Origin: an uncultured Alphaproteobacteria bacterium
GTDB lineage: Bacteria > Pseudomonadota > Alphaproteobacteria > RF32 > CAG-239
Direction of reading: 5' to 3'
NCBI GenBank assembly: GCA_910576955.1
Contig: CAJTJB010000001.1
Coordinates: 62,001-126,000 of the forward strand
Length of the DNA stretch: 64,000 nucleotides
The translations under genes and the position numbers were made by a program. Of the stretch, positions 25,434-34,491 are shown piece after piece. Positions within the stretch are counted from its first letter, which is position 1, and each line of letters begins with the position of its first letter. The notes below the pieces were generated by a model that did not search any database, was not told where the DNA came from, and worked only from the letters and a program-made list of their open reading frames with translations.

Positions 25434-26838
25434 AAAACATATCCTTCATCTTATCCATTATATTAAGCGGGTTAAACGCCGCCGTTATCAGGCAGCCCAT
25501 ATTCAACAGCATTAAAAAGCGCAAAACTTTGTTTTCTGTGTCATAATTGATGATTTTATGTTCAAAGTATGCCGTTTTCATAATTTCCAGAAAAGATTTG
25601 GCAAGCAACAGCAGGAAAAACAGCACGCAGCCGAGGCTGATATATTTATGGGCACCGATAAGCCCGGATACGATATCCGCCTGCCCCAGAAAACCGGCAA
25701 GCGGCGGCATTCCCATCAGCGAAAACAGGCTGATAAGGAGCGTTGCGGTTGCAAACGGACGCGTTTCGGCAAGTCCGGACAACGATGTGACAGCTGCCAG
25801 ATATTCATTGCGGCTTTTGAGGCTGTAAAACACCAAATACACGCCGCTTACCGCCAAAAGGCTGACCCAGAGGCAGGCATATGCCGCAAACGACGAAGCC
25901 GGCGTAAACAATGCCAACAACAACAGGATTATCCCGAAATAATATGTGACCGCAAAAGAATATATGCGGTGCAGATTGATGCGCGCATTTGCCCCCATTG
26001 CCCCTATGGCGACTGAAAACAGCGCAAACACTGCATAAACAGGCTGAATATCGGATGCAAACGGCTCGGCTGCCGCTATGTTCAGCTTGATGAATGCGCC
26101 CCAATAAGCCCACGGGGCAACAACCGCCAAATAATGGCTTACAGGCAAAGGCGCCCTGCCGGCCTTATCTTCGGCAAAACCGTGAAACGGCGCAATTCCC
26201 AATGCATATAAAAACGGCACCAATAAAAACACAACGAACATATATGTTAAAAACGAATCTTTACGGCTTACGAGAAAATCTGTCAAAAATTTATATTCCG
26301 TGTTTCCGCCGGTGATATTATACAGCCCTGCCCCGCCGATTGCCATAAGCAGCAAAATTATCGCCGAAGTGCTGACATAGCGGATTTTTGCCGGTTCGGG
26401 AAGCGTTTCGCCGCCGCTATCCAGCATTCGATAATGTATCAGCGACAAAATGCAGAAACTGACGATTAACGCCATCACATTTATCGCTGCCAACAAAATA
26501 TTGGCTATGCTCACAGCCAACAACAGCTGAATATAATATTTATGACCGGTTCTTTTTTCTGCCGTGAAATATTGCGGCGCAACACATAACACAACATATG
26601 CAAAGATATACGCCATCGCTCGGAATAAAAACGTGTAGGCATTATCGGCATAATAAGACGGATTGAGACTCCGGTTATAAAAAATTATCATACAAAACAT
26701 TGATACAATCAGCCAGAGGCGGGCAATGCGCGCAAACAGCCTTGAAGATTCTTCTCCCAAAACATAGCATAAATAAAGATGGACGACACCCGCCAACAAC
26801 GCCAGCTCCGGAAGGGCATACAATATGTTTTGCAGCAT
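25417..26838 (-). CDS. NuoN-like antiporter subunit, degenerate
   Basis: 473 residues, about 14 hydrophobic segments, in the proton-channel family of complex I NuoN. The alignable core is YALGIAPFHGFAEDKAGRAPLPVSHYLAVV, matching the NuoN FKxxxVPFHxWxPDVYEGAPTPV region. The channel lysine before the PFH motif is replaced by alanine. The TM5 glutamate of the FELLSLPLY region is absent (SFCILSLIHY). It can hardly pump protons in the standard way. It is first before birA and rnj, the canonical order. A relict or repurposed subunit. Confidence 0.7.
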   Translation of the reverse strand: MLQNILYALPELALLAGVVHLYLCYVLGEESSRLFARIARLWLIVSMFCMIIFYNRSLNPSYYADNAYTFLFRAMAYIFAYVVLCVAPQYFTAEKRTGHKYYIQLLLAVSIANILLAAINVMALIVSFCILSLIHYRMLDSGGETLPEPAKIRYVSTSAIILLLMAIGGAGLYNITGGNTEYKFLTDFLVSRKDSFLTYMFVVFLLVPFLYALGIAPFHGFAEDKAGRAPLPVSHYLAVVAPWAYWGAFIKLNIAAAEPFASDIQPVYAVFALFSVAIGAMGANARINLHRIYSFAVTYYFGIILLLLALFTPASSFAAYACLWVSLLAVSGVYLVFYSLKSRNEYLAAVTSLSGLAETRPFATATLLISLFSLMGMPPLAGFLGQADIVSGLIGAHKYISLGCVLFFLLLLAKSFLEIMKTAYFEHKIINYDTENKVLRFLMLLNMGCLITAAFNPLNIMDKMKDMFYAVFL

Positions 26839-26852
26839 TGAACCTCCTTACC

Positions 26853-28280
26853 TTAAAACACAAACCACAACGGTTTGAAAAATGAGAAAAACAATATCAG
26901 CAGGCAGCCGATATATACCGTAAAATTCAGGTTCGGCAAATCTACGCCCAACACGCAGGAAGACTCGGCATAGCTTTTGTCTTTCATCCGATACAATTCT
27001 TCCAACAGCGATAGAGCGACGATGAACAACGACAGCATTACCAGCACGCCGAATATCAGGCTGTAATTGAAAATTTCGGAAATAATGATAAAATTATTCC
27101 AAAACAGCGGCGTTACCGGCAGCCCTATGCCCGCCAACACAAACAACGACAGACATTTTGACGTGCGCGGCATATAACATAATATTCCGCCGCCGGCATA
27201 TAAATTCAGTTTTTTCTTTTGGGTTTCGATATGGTTGATTAAAAATGACAACACGGTCACAATCATAATATATGAAAAGAGCGAATAGCCGATATTATTT
27301 TTCAGCACGCCGGTCGGCAGAAAAACGCCGGTTAAAAACAGCAGATAATATACTGATGCATACGCAAAAAGCTTATATCGCAAGTCTTTATGGCTTAATC
27401 CCACTAATGATAAAAACAGCATTGTCAGGATACAAGCGCCCTCAAACACTTTCGCATATTCGGCAATGCTTTCAGGAACGGTATTCGGCCAAAAACGGAT
27501 GAAACCATATAACCCGACCAATGGTATCAGATTGCCCACCACAAAAACAAGAGGATTGCGCAGCGTCGAACTCATCGAAGATATCCAATGATGAAACGGC
27601 CAGACCGGCAGGCGCGAGATAAACGCAAACAGGATACTGAACCAGACAAAATATTCTATTGTGCCGCTCAAGTTAATATTGCCGATGGTATTTAACGGCA
27701 CGTTGGCTTTTTTGTGTGCACATATCAGCATAATCGCCACAAAAAGCAGCATAACGCCGATAATATTATAAATGCTGAAACGTATCAGCACATTTCTTTT
27801 GCGCAGGCTGCCGTAGGTACTGATTAGGATAATCAGCGGCGCTATTAAGGCGGTAAAGAAAACATAAAACGAAATAATGTCGGCCGCGACCAGATAGCCG
27901 TTTAACAACCCGATAAACAAAAGCTCGGCGGCTATCAGCGTTTTGGGGCGGTCGGTCTTATGGTCCACACACAGCTCGGCGGCAAAAAAAGACAGGTTGA
28001 TACCAAACAGCAACAACAGCGAAAATGTATCTGCTCCCAAAAATATATCGGCAACCGGCAGATTAAACCACGGGTATTTCTCTACAATCTGAATGCCAGT
28101 TTTGCCTACATCCATTTTTGAAAAAGTGTATAATATCAAAAGATTATTTATCAAAAGTGTCCAGACCGCAACATAATAGACATTATCCGTGGCGTAGTTC
28201 TTATCATTTTTTGCCCCTAACACAAACATTGCGCCCAGCAAGGGGATGAGTATCTGCAACAGCAACAGGTAATTATTCAC
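26853..28280 (-). CDS. NuoM-like antiporter subunit, degenerate
   Basis: 475 residues, polytopic. It has the complex I NuoM core FISRLPVWPFHHWISS in place of VKMPLFPFHTWLPDAH: the lysine is arginine and the PDAH tail is lost. The TM5 motif FYVFFEGxLIP appears as FYVFFTALIAPL, so the essential glutamate has become threonine. The gene lies between nuoL-like and nuoN-like genes, overlapping the former by ATGA. Membership is clear; proton translocation is doubtful. Confidence 0.7.
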   Translation of the reverse strand: MNNYLLLLQILIPLLGAMFVLGAKNDKNYATDNVYYVAVWTLLINNLLILYTFSKMDVGKTGIQIVEKYPWFNLPVADIFLGADTFSLLLLFGINLSFFAAELCVDHKTDRPKTLIAAELLFIGLLNGYLVAADIISFYVFFTALIAPLIILISTYGSLRKRNVLIRFSIYNIIGVMLLFVAIMLICAHKKANVPLNTIGNINLSGTIEYFVWFSILFAFISRLPVWPFHHWISSMSSTLRNPLVFVVGNLIPLVGLYGFIRFWPNTVPESIAEYAKVFEGACILTMLFLSLVGLSHKDLRYKLFAYASVYYLLFLTGVFLPTGVLKNNIGYSLFSYIMIVTVLSFLINHIETQKKKLNLYAGGGILCYMPRTSKCLSLFVLAGIGLPVTPLFWNNFIIISEIFNYSLIFGVLVMLSLFIVALSLLEELYRMKDKSYAESSCVLGVDLPNLNFTVYIGCLLILFFSFFKPLWFVF

Positions 28281-29959
28281 GGCAGATACCTCCTATAAAA
28301 TGACAGCGCAAAAACAGCCAGTCCGATAATGATGAATACCAAACCGGCAGCCGCGCTTTTCTGATTGATTTTGAAAAACAGAGAAATTGTGTTGCGGCTG
28401 ATTGCCGAAAAAGCGGCGGTGATTATTTTTTCCGAAAACATAAAGTCCACCATCAGCCACATTATCCGGCTTATATATTTCAACGGTTCTACTAAAACAT
28501 AGCAAAACAGGCTTTTGCTGACATCTTCTGTTTGCAAGCCCTCTTTTTCATAAAATTTCCGCAATTTCTGCCACAGCGGCAATGCGGTGATGCCTAAAAA
28601 AGCGGTGATAAATACGAAACTCTGCCACTGATATATATTGAAAATAATTCCGCCGAGAAGTATTAACGCCGTATTGATTATAAAAGACAAGAATCGCTGC
28701 GGGTTCGGGTTCAAATAATCTAACCGGCGCGTATGCGGCGATTTGTATATATGATTCAATATAACGGATATCGCCAATATAATCCCCGCGGTTATTGCCG
28801 TTATTGTGCTTGGTGCAGACAATACAGCCGCCGTCTGCCGCATAATAAGCCAAAATACCGCAAGCAACACGACAAACTGGAAGAGCAGCACTTGCAGCGG
28901 CAATGTATTAATTTCCCGCCCGTTTAACATCTTGCTGACATTTTCCTCCCGATTTTGATAGAGATATATCTTAAAAAACAGCTGATTAAATAAATATACG
29001 GCAAGCAGATAGTATGAAAACAACAGTATCCACGCAAAGCCGTTTAACATCAGCATATACATCAAAAGCCCGTAAAACGCCATATTCAGGCTGACCATTT
29101 TCTTTTGTATATTATCTTTTATGATAAAATATACCAGTCCGGCGATATAAGTGGCGCAAGACATCACCTTAAAAAAAGGAAGAAATAAATCTGAAACCGC
29201 AAGCAGGTTATGCAATTTTACTATCAGCAAAACACCCACCAACGGCGAAAACAGCAGATTGACCGCACTCATACGCTGGAATCGGGCGGATGCAATATCT
29301 AACAGGTAACTTTGAAACAGAAAACAGCCGATTTTGATAAAAATTGCGAATGCGGCAACCAGACCGACAAAATCGCGATGTCCGCCGATTTGCCGATAGT
29401 TCAGCAATTGCCGCAGTTCCAAACTCTGTATTTTTCCGCAGGCAAGCGCCAATATCATAAACAAACACATATCTGCAAACAGATTGTATATCACATAGCG
29501 GTGCGACGAATCGACATCTTTCAGAAGCAAATACCCCAAAATGTCGGATACAAAAACCGCTGTTATCAACTGAACATAGTTTTCCGCACCGATAAGCAGG
29601 CAAAGTGTTACAAAATTCATAATTATCAACGAGTTAAAAAAGCTGCGTTTTTCTTCGTAACGGAAAATGTTATTATTTAGAATCGTTAGCACTGAAATAA
29701 AAAATAATGGAATAATTATGCGGTTTAATGCCAGTGTTGGGGAGAATGCTATCATAATATCTCCCAGACGGCTTTTGCTCCAGAGAATCGACAACGCCGC
29801 ATTTTGCTCAACAGCGGCATTAGAACAATAATCCGCAAAAAGATACGTTCCCACGCCAAACATCAGCCACGACAGCACCCTGTCATATCGCATACGCAAG
29901 CGCAAAAAGCCTGTTAATGCCAAGAAAACCAGACATATAAGCGTGTTTATTACCATCAT
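28277..29959 (-). CDS. NuoL-like antiporter subunit, degenerate
   Basis: 560 residues with about 15 hydrophobic segments. Family resemblance is weaker than for its neighbours: FIKIGCFLFQSYLLDIA aligns with the NuoL GKSAQFPLHTWLPDAM region and keeps the lysine, but ITAVFVSDILGYLLLKD replaces FVGWEGVGLCSYLLIGF without the glutamate. The C-terminal part has a long amphipathic stretch, as NuoL does. Its start is where nuoK would be expected in a full operon, but no nuoA-K genes lie upstream. Confidence 0.55.
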   Translation of the reverse strand: MMVINTLICLVFLALTGFLRLRMRYDRVLSWLMFGVGTYLFADYCSNAAVEQNAALSILWSKSRLGDIMIAFSPTLALNRIIIPLFFISVLTILNNNIFRYEEKRSFFNSLIIMNFVTLCLLIGAENYVQLITAVFVSDILGYLLLKDVDSSHRYVIYNLFADMCLFMILALACGKIQSLELRQLLNYRQIGGHRDFVGLVAAFAIFIKIGCFLFQSYLLDIASARFQRMSAVNLLFSPLVGVLLIVKLHNLLAVSDLFLPFFKVMSCATYIAGLVYFIIKDNIQKKMVSLNMAFYGLLMYMLMLNGFAWILLFSYYLLAVYLFNQLFFKIYLYQNREENVSKMLNGREINTLPLQVLLFQFVVLLAVFWLIMRQTAAVLSAPSTITAITAGIILAISVILNHIYKSPHTRRLDYLNPNPQRFLSFIINTALILLGGIIFNIYQWQSFVFITAFLGITALPLWQKLRKFYEKEGLQTEDVSKSLFCYVLVEPLKYISRIMWLMVDFMFSEKIITAAFSAISRNTISLFFKINQKSAAAGLVFIIIGLAVFALSFYRRYLP

Positions 29960-30016
29960 TTCTCCGTTTTCGGTTATTTTACAGAATCGACTGAACCGAA
30001 GTTTACGGCATTGATA

Positions 30017-30334
30017 TTACTTAATCAAGGATTTTACGTCTTTTACAACACGAACTGGCACAGTATATTCACGGGCAACATCTTCATTTTCCACTTCAAC
30101 AATCAGCATGGAGCTGACAGATTTCAGCGGCAGACGGGCTGATACAGCAATATCTTTAAACACGACAGTACTATCTTTGGTGCGATACAACAGCGCCGTT
30201 TCGCCACCGTCATATACAAAACGCGGATTTTCCGGCCCGCCGGCGCGCGAATTGATGATTATCAGGATTTCCCCTTCTTCGTTTTGCAAAATGTCATATC
30301 TGCTTTCCTGTTCTAATTCTTGACCTGTGGACAT
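30017..30334 (-). CDS. Hypothetical small protein
   Basis: 105 residues, soluble, without membrane segments. It has alternating strands (GEILIIINSRAGGPENPRFVYDGGETALLY, split by turns) and ends with PVRVVKDVKSLIK. GAGG lies ahead of the ATG. It is the first gene before the nuoL-like gene, 57 bases away, so it may be co-transcribed with that cluster. I do not recognise a family. Confidence 0.6.
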   Translation of the reverse strand: MSTGQELEQESRYDILQNEEGEILIIINSRAGGPENPRFVYDGGETALLYRTKDSTVVFKDIAVSARLPLKSVSSMLIVEVENEDVAREYTVPVRVVKDVKSLIK

Positions 30335-30438
30335 TTTTTACCTCATATAAAATATTGTTATATCGTCATTTAGGTGTTTCATATCATATAATAGTTAACA
30401 AATAAATAGCTAAATGTAATTTTTTTTACATTTTTTTA

Positions 30439-30467
30439 TTGACTATCTAAAAATTATCCTTTATAAA
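30439..30467 (+). promoter_or_regulatory. Promoter of tRNA-Lys
   Basis: TTGACT, 17 nt, TATAAA, with the tRNA beginning 17 bases further on. The -35 and first spacer bases (TTGACTATCTAA) are identical to part of the tracrRNA anti-repeat complement. Confidence 0.8.
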
Positions 30468-30483
30468 CCGATTTCAGTTGTGA

Positions 30484-30559
30484 GGGCTCGTAGCTCAGTC
30501 GGTAGAGCATTTGACTTTTAATCAAAGGGTCATGGGTTCGAATCCCGTCGAGCTCACCA
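30484..30559 (+). tRNA. tRNA-Lys (anticodon TTT)
   Basis: 76 nt: acceptor stem GGGCTCG/CGAGCTC with one G-U pair, anticodon stem TTTGA/TCAAA with loop CTTTTAA, T loop TTCGAAT, discriminator A and encoded CCA. It marks the left edge of the defence island. Confidence 0.95.
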
Positions 30560-30567
30560 ATAAAATC

Positions 30568-30605
30568 AAGGGTTTAGGCGAATTGCTTAAACCCTTTGTT
30601 TTTAG
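30568..30605 (+). terminator. Intrinsic terminator after tRNA-Lys
   Basis: AAGGGTTTA/TAAACCCTT stem followed by TGTTTTTA. Confidence 0.85.
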
Positions 30606-30926
30606 GTAGTAGTGAAATAGTAGTGAGTTTGGCAAAGGCTCTTTAATACTGACAAGTATTGTTTTTCTAATGATTTTGGAATGTTTTGCCTTGATTTTAT
30701 GTTTTTTATTGGAATCGGTAATAAATTTTAATTGGTAGTCGTTGGTTTAAACGTTATGTGCCAACTGCATCATTAATGAAATCTATACTAAACACTACAG
30801 ATTTATGCACACCATAATAATCATTTGATTGCACAAAAAAATGTGTCATCTGGATATAGTGAAAGAGTCCCGTTACAGCGATGCTCTTTTTTTTATAAGA
30901 ATTTAACATAAAAAAGGAGTTTATTT
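30606..30926. other. AT-rich gene-free stretch at the island edge
   Basis: No credible coding frame. It contains a terminator-like hairpin (AAAGAG/CTCTTT then eight T, 30862-30894), so an unseen transcript may end here. No repeat of the tRNA 3' end was seen elsewhere in the window. Confidence 0.5.
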
Positions 30927-31067
30927 ATGATTATAAATAAAATAGTTAAAAATTTGCCTATCGAACAACAAAAAGTCTTTGATAAATTAACGCAAAAATA
31001 TGGCATATTAGAAAATGTTGAGTTTAAGCCATTACCATACAACCAATATTTTGATAATCCCCTATAG
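30927..31067 (+). CDS. Small hypothetical protein (46 aa)
   Basis: An ATG frame of 46 codons with AAAAGGAG at good spacing. The predicted peptide starts MIINKIVKNLPIEQQKVFDK and has a short amphipathic helix and an aromatic C-terminus (YNQYFDNPL). It could be a real small protein or the N-terminal remnant of a larger gene; the following 200 bases hold no continuation. Function unknown. Confidence 0.4.
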   Translation: MIINKIVKNLPIEQQKVFDKLTQKYGILENVEFKPLPYNQYFDNPL

Positions 31068-31267
31068 TAGATACTCTCAAGAGTACTTGCGTTACCAAAA
31101 TCTTCACCGAAGACTTGATGGCGTTATACTTTTGGACTAGCGGACCATCACTCTAAAGTCAAGTATCAATCCTGCAAAAGTATGATTATCTGCATTTTAA
31201 ACTTGATTTATTCATAATTTAATCATAAAATAATCGTACTTTAATTGTCTTATAAAAGAGGAAAACA

Positions 31268-32356
31268 ATGGTTTGGACACCAAAATATACAATTACACAA
31301 GAGATTTTGAGCGATTTAACTAAAATTGAAAATGTGAAAATTTCTTTTAATGACAAGCCATTGTCGCCTGTTTTGCTTAATTCCCTACATAAAACAGCCA
31401 AAATATCTTCAACCCATTATTCTACTCAAATTGAGGGAAACCACTTGACGATGCAACAGGTGGAGGCAACACTATATACCAAAAACAAAAAAGCAACCGA
31501 ATATCAAGGCCATGACGAAAAAGAAGTCAAAGCCTATTATAATGCTATTAGTTATATGGAAAAATATTTAGATGAAAAAGCCCCGTTTTCCGAAGGTTTT
31601 GTGCAAAAAATCCATAGTTTGGTTGAAGGAGAAAAGAAAACTGTTCCTTACCGTGATGCTCAAAATGCCATTTATGATAGTTCGGACGGAATGCTTGTTT
31701 ATTTACCGCCGGAAGCCAAAGATGTGCCGGAGATGATGAAAGATTTGATAGCTTTTGTTAAAGAGAATATTGCTATCCTGCCGACACCAATTATTGCCGG
31801 ATTATTTCATTATCAATTTGTAACCATTCATCCTTATTTTGATGGTAACGGACGAACCGCAAGGCTTATTACTAGCTATTTAATGCGTAAGTTTGGCTAT
31901 GGCTTAAAAGGCATTTATTCTTTGGAGGAATATTATGCGAAGGATTTGGCTAGTTATTATCAGGCATTAGCTACGCATCCGCACCATAATTATTACTATG
32001 GACGCGATAAAGCAGATTTAACTTCGTGGCTATCTTACTTTATTAAAGGGATAGTGACGGCATTTGAAAATGTTTTAACCAAAGCATCTGAAGAGCAAAA
32101 CAAAGGTTTTACGGCTGATATTGCACCAATACTGCGTGGGTTAGACATTAAGCAACGTAAGATTTTGGAACTTTTCGCGGAATATAAAGAAATTACCTCA
32201 ATTCAGGCCGGTGCATATTTAGGTATTTCCAGCCAATCAGCTCGTTTATTGTTGAATAAATGGGTTGATGAAGGCTTTTTGAAAATCGTGAATATGGCCA
32301 AGAAAAACAGAACTTATGGTTTGACTGACAAATATGAAGAATTGTTAGGACAGTAA
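31268..32356 (+). CDS. Fic family protein with C-terminal helix-turn-helix
   Basis: 362 residues. The Fic motif HPYFDGNGRTAR starts at His188 and is complete, so AMP-transfer activity is expected. The inhibitory helix motif lies at 52-58 (STQIEGN, Glu56), making it a self-inhibited class II enzyme. Residues about 290-355 form a winged-helix-like domain (ITSIQAGAYLGISSQSARLLLNKW). Such Fic-HTH proteins are common in defence islands and near type I restriction loci. The start follows GAGGAAAA. Target unknown. Confidence 0.88.
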   Translation: MVWTPKYTITQEILSDLTKIENVKISFNDKPLSPVLLNSLHKTAKISSTHYSTQIEGNHLTMQQVEATLYTKNKKATEYQGHDEKEVKAYYNAISYMEKYLDEKAPFSEGFVQKIHSLVEGEKKTVPYRDAQNAIYDSSDGMLVYLPPEAKDVPEMMKDLIAFVKENIAILPTPIIAGLFHYQFVTIHPYFDGNGRTARLITSYLMRKFGYGLKGIYSLEEYYAKDLASYYQALATHPHHNYYYGRDKADLTSWLSYFIKGIVTAFENVLTKASEEQNKGFTADIAPILRGLDIKQRKILELFAEYKEITSIQAGAYLGISSQSARLLLNKWVDEGFLKIVNMAKKNRTYGLTDKYEELLGQ

Positions 32357-32606
32357 ACAACGCTATTTTTTATTAGTAACTTCAAAGTAATAGAAAAATA
32401 ACATCACCACTAAAATACAAGGTAAAGTATGCCATAATAAGCATATTTATTGGAAAAACGTTTTTTGATGTTTTTTTGATATAAAAGCGAAAAAAAATAT
32501 ATTAAGAGATAAGAAATAAACCAATAACCTTTTTTCAGTGTCTTTGTAAGATATGAAACTGGTATTATTAATGTATTTTTATTGATAATGAAGCAAATTC
32601 CGATTA

Positions 32607-34391
32607 TTAAGGATTTATAATTTCTATATTTATAATACGATCTAATTGGAATGTTCTTTCTGCATTACGAAGTTCACAGAAACCTTTTATGTATATTTGT
32701 TGCGGATTCAGGTTATAATCTCCACAGTCGAACTCATTACCCTTTCCTATTTTTCGTGGAATTATAGTTCTCTGTGTGATTTCTCCATTACTATAATTTT
32801 GGCTTTTTTGATACGTAATTTTAACTTTTTGATGATTTATAATTGCTTTACGTATAATTTGCTCTTTTGATACATTAGATACATCTTTGATATGAAGCTG
32901 TATTTTAGGTTGAGAGAGATGTGTGTTTTTTCCCTCTAATACGTGATAAAAATCAATTACATCCTTATTTACAGCGATTTTACTTGGGTCAAAACCTAAA
33001 GGATTTAATCCGCTTAATGAAGTTGTTCGACTTAAAGCAACATAACACTGCCCTGCTGCGAATATTTTATCTAAATGAACAACGAGGTTATCAAATGTCA
33101 TCCCTTGCGATTTATGTATTGTTATGCCGTAGGCCAGCCGAACCGGAAACTGTTTTCTGACAATTCGCTGTTTATAAGATTGTTTACATTCTCGTTGTAA
33201 TGATATATTTTTATATTTATATGTTTCAAATTCTGTTCTTGATAAAGGAACTGTAGTGCTATTATCAAATTTCACTTTTATTACATCTTTATATATTTCA
33301 GTTATTGTACCGCAACTTCCATTTGCCAAACCTTGTGTAACGGCTATATTTTTTAATAACATTACACGACAGCCTACTTTTAATTTTAGTTCTCGTAAAA
33401 CTCTAAATTCATCGTCAAAAACCTTTTGAAAGGAATCAAATTTGCTATTGTCTTTTTCTGTATAGATAAGTTTCTTATCGTCATCATAATATTCTATTTG
33501 ATCAACACTAGTAAAAGTAATAGAGGGGGATTTGATCAGCTCAAAACATATCTCATTAAAGCTATCTGCCTCCTTATTTGTTGCATATAAGTGTAGTTTT
33601 GATTTATCATTAGCTATATCCAGCGGCATATTTCTATAGCGGTCTAAAATAAGTTCCCAATCTTCTTCTACTGTTTGCCCTTCCCTGATGTGATTAAGAA
33701 CGTTAATATAATTTATCTCACTTTGGCGTTTCACATCTTTTAAAATAACAGGTTCAAGTTTTAACTCGTTCCATACTGCTGAACTAAAACAAAAATCTTC
33801 TTTCCGGCATTCTCTGTTTATCACCACGGGGGGGAGCTGGAAAAAATCTCCAATAAATATAATTTGTATTCCGCCCATTGGCTTTTTTATTCCTCTGACA
33901 GTTTGCAATACTACATCCAAATATGTTAATGTTTTGCTATGCAGCATTGATATTTCATCTATTGCTAACATCTGACAATTTAAGATTTGTTGTTTCAATA
34001 TTGGATTTGCTATTATGCGATTAACTGTTTTCCATATATCTTTTACATCATTATCAATACCTATGCCTGACCATGCATGAATCGTCTGGCCATTGATATT
34101 AATGGCGGATATTCCTGTTGTGCTTGTTATGCTTAATTGCTTACCGTATCGCTCTTTTAATCGTTGCAATGTATAACTTTTTCCGGTTCCTGCTCCACCT
34201 GTAATAAAAATATTTCTTTTTTCATCTAATAATATGCATATCTTTTGAAATACCGGATCTTGAGAAATTGTATATATTTTTTTATTATTTTGCGATTGAT
34301 TTATATTTGGATTTTGGGATACATCTTTTCCCATCCAGTTTTTGAGGATATAAAATGCCCCCAATCCCAGCATCCATCCGATTGCATCCAT
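32607..34391 (-). CDS. Pif1-like SF1 helicase with C-terminal WYL domain
   Basis: 594 residues. An N-terminal hydrophobic segment (AIGWMLGLGAFYILKNW) is followed by a Pif1/RecD-type helicase: Walker A GGAGTGKS at 65-72, IDEISML, FIGDFFQLPP, and the C-terminal motifs YGITIHKSQGMTFD and YVALSRTTSLSGL. The last 90 residues (KVKITYQKSQNYS, TIIPRKIGKG, YIKGFCELRNAERTF) look like a WYL ligand-sensing domain. WYL domains often regulate defence loci. The combination with a possible membrane anchor is unusual. It is convergent with the fic gene. Confidence 0.78.
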   Translation of the reverse strand: MDAIGWMLGLGAFYILKNWMGKDVSQNPNINQSQNNKKIYTISQDPVFQKICILLDEKRNIFITGGAGTGKSYTLQRLKERYGKQLSITSTTGISAININGQTIHAWSGIGIDNDVKDIWKTVNRIIANPILKQQILNCQMLAIDEISMLHSKTLTYLDVVLQTVRGIKKPMGGIQIIFIGDFFQLPPVVINRECRKEDFCFSSAVWNELKLEPVILKDVKRQSEINYINVLNHIREGQTVEEDWELILDRYRNMPLDIANDKSKLHLYATNKEADSFNEICFELIKSPSITFTSVDQIEYYDDDKKLIYTEKDNSKFDSFQKVFDDEFRVLRELKLKVGCRVMLLKNIAVTQGLANGSCGTITEIYKDVIKVKFDNSTTVPLSRTEFETYKYKNISLQRECKQSYKQRIVRKQFPVRLAYGITIHKSQGMTFDNLVVHLDKIFAAGQCYVALSRTTSLSGLNPLGFDPSKIAVNKDVIDFYHVLEGKNTHLSQPKIQLHIKDVSNVSKEQIIRKAIINHQKVKITYQKSQNYSNGEITQRTIIPRKIGKGNEFDCGDYNLNPQQIYIKGFCELRNAERTFQLDRIINIEIINP

Positions 34392-34491
34392 AACTTTCTC
34401 CTATATAAATTAATCTTTATAAGGATACCACAAAAATCAATAAAAAGCAATTTTTTTAAATTATAGCTATTTTTTACAGATAAGTTTCTAA

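Noticed and set aside
30484..30559. tRNA-Lys as a proven attachment site
   Set aside because: No integrase and no second copy of the tRNA 3' end were seen in the window.
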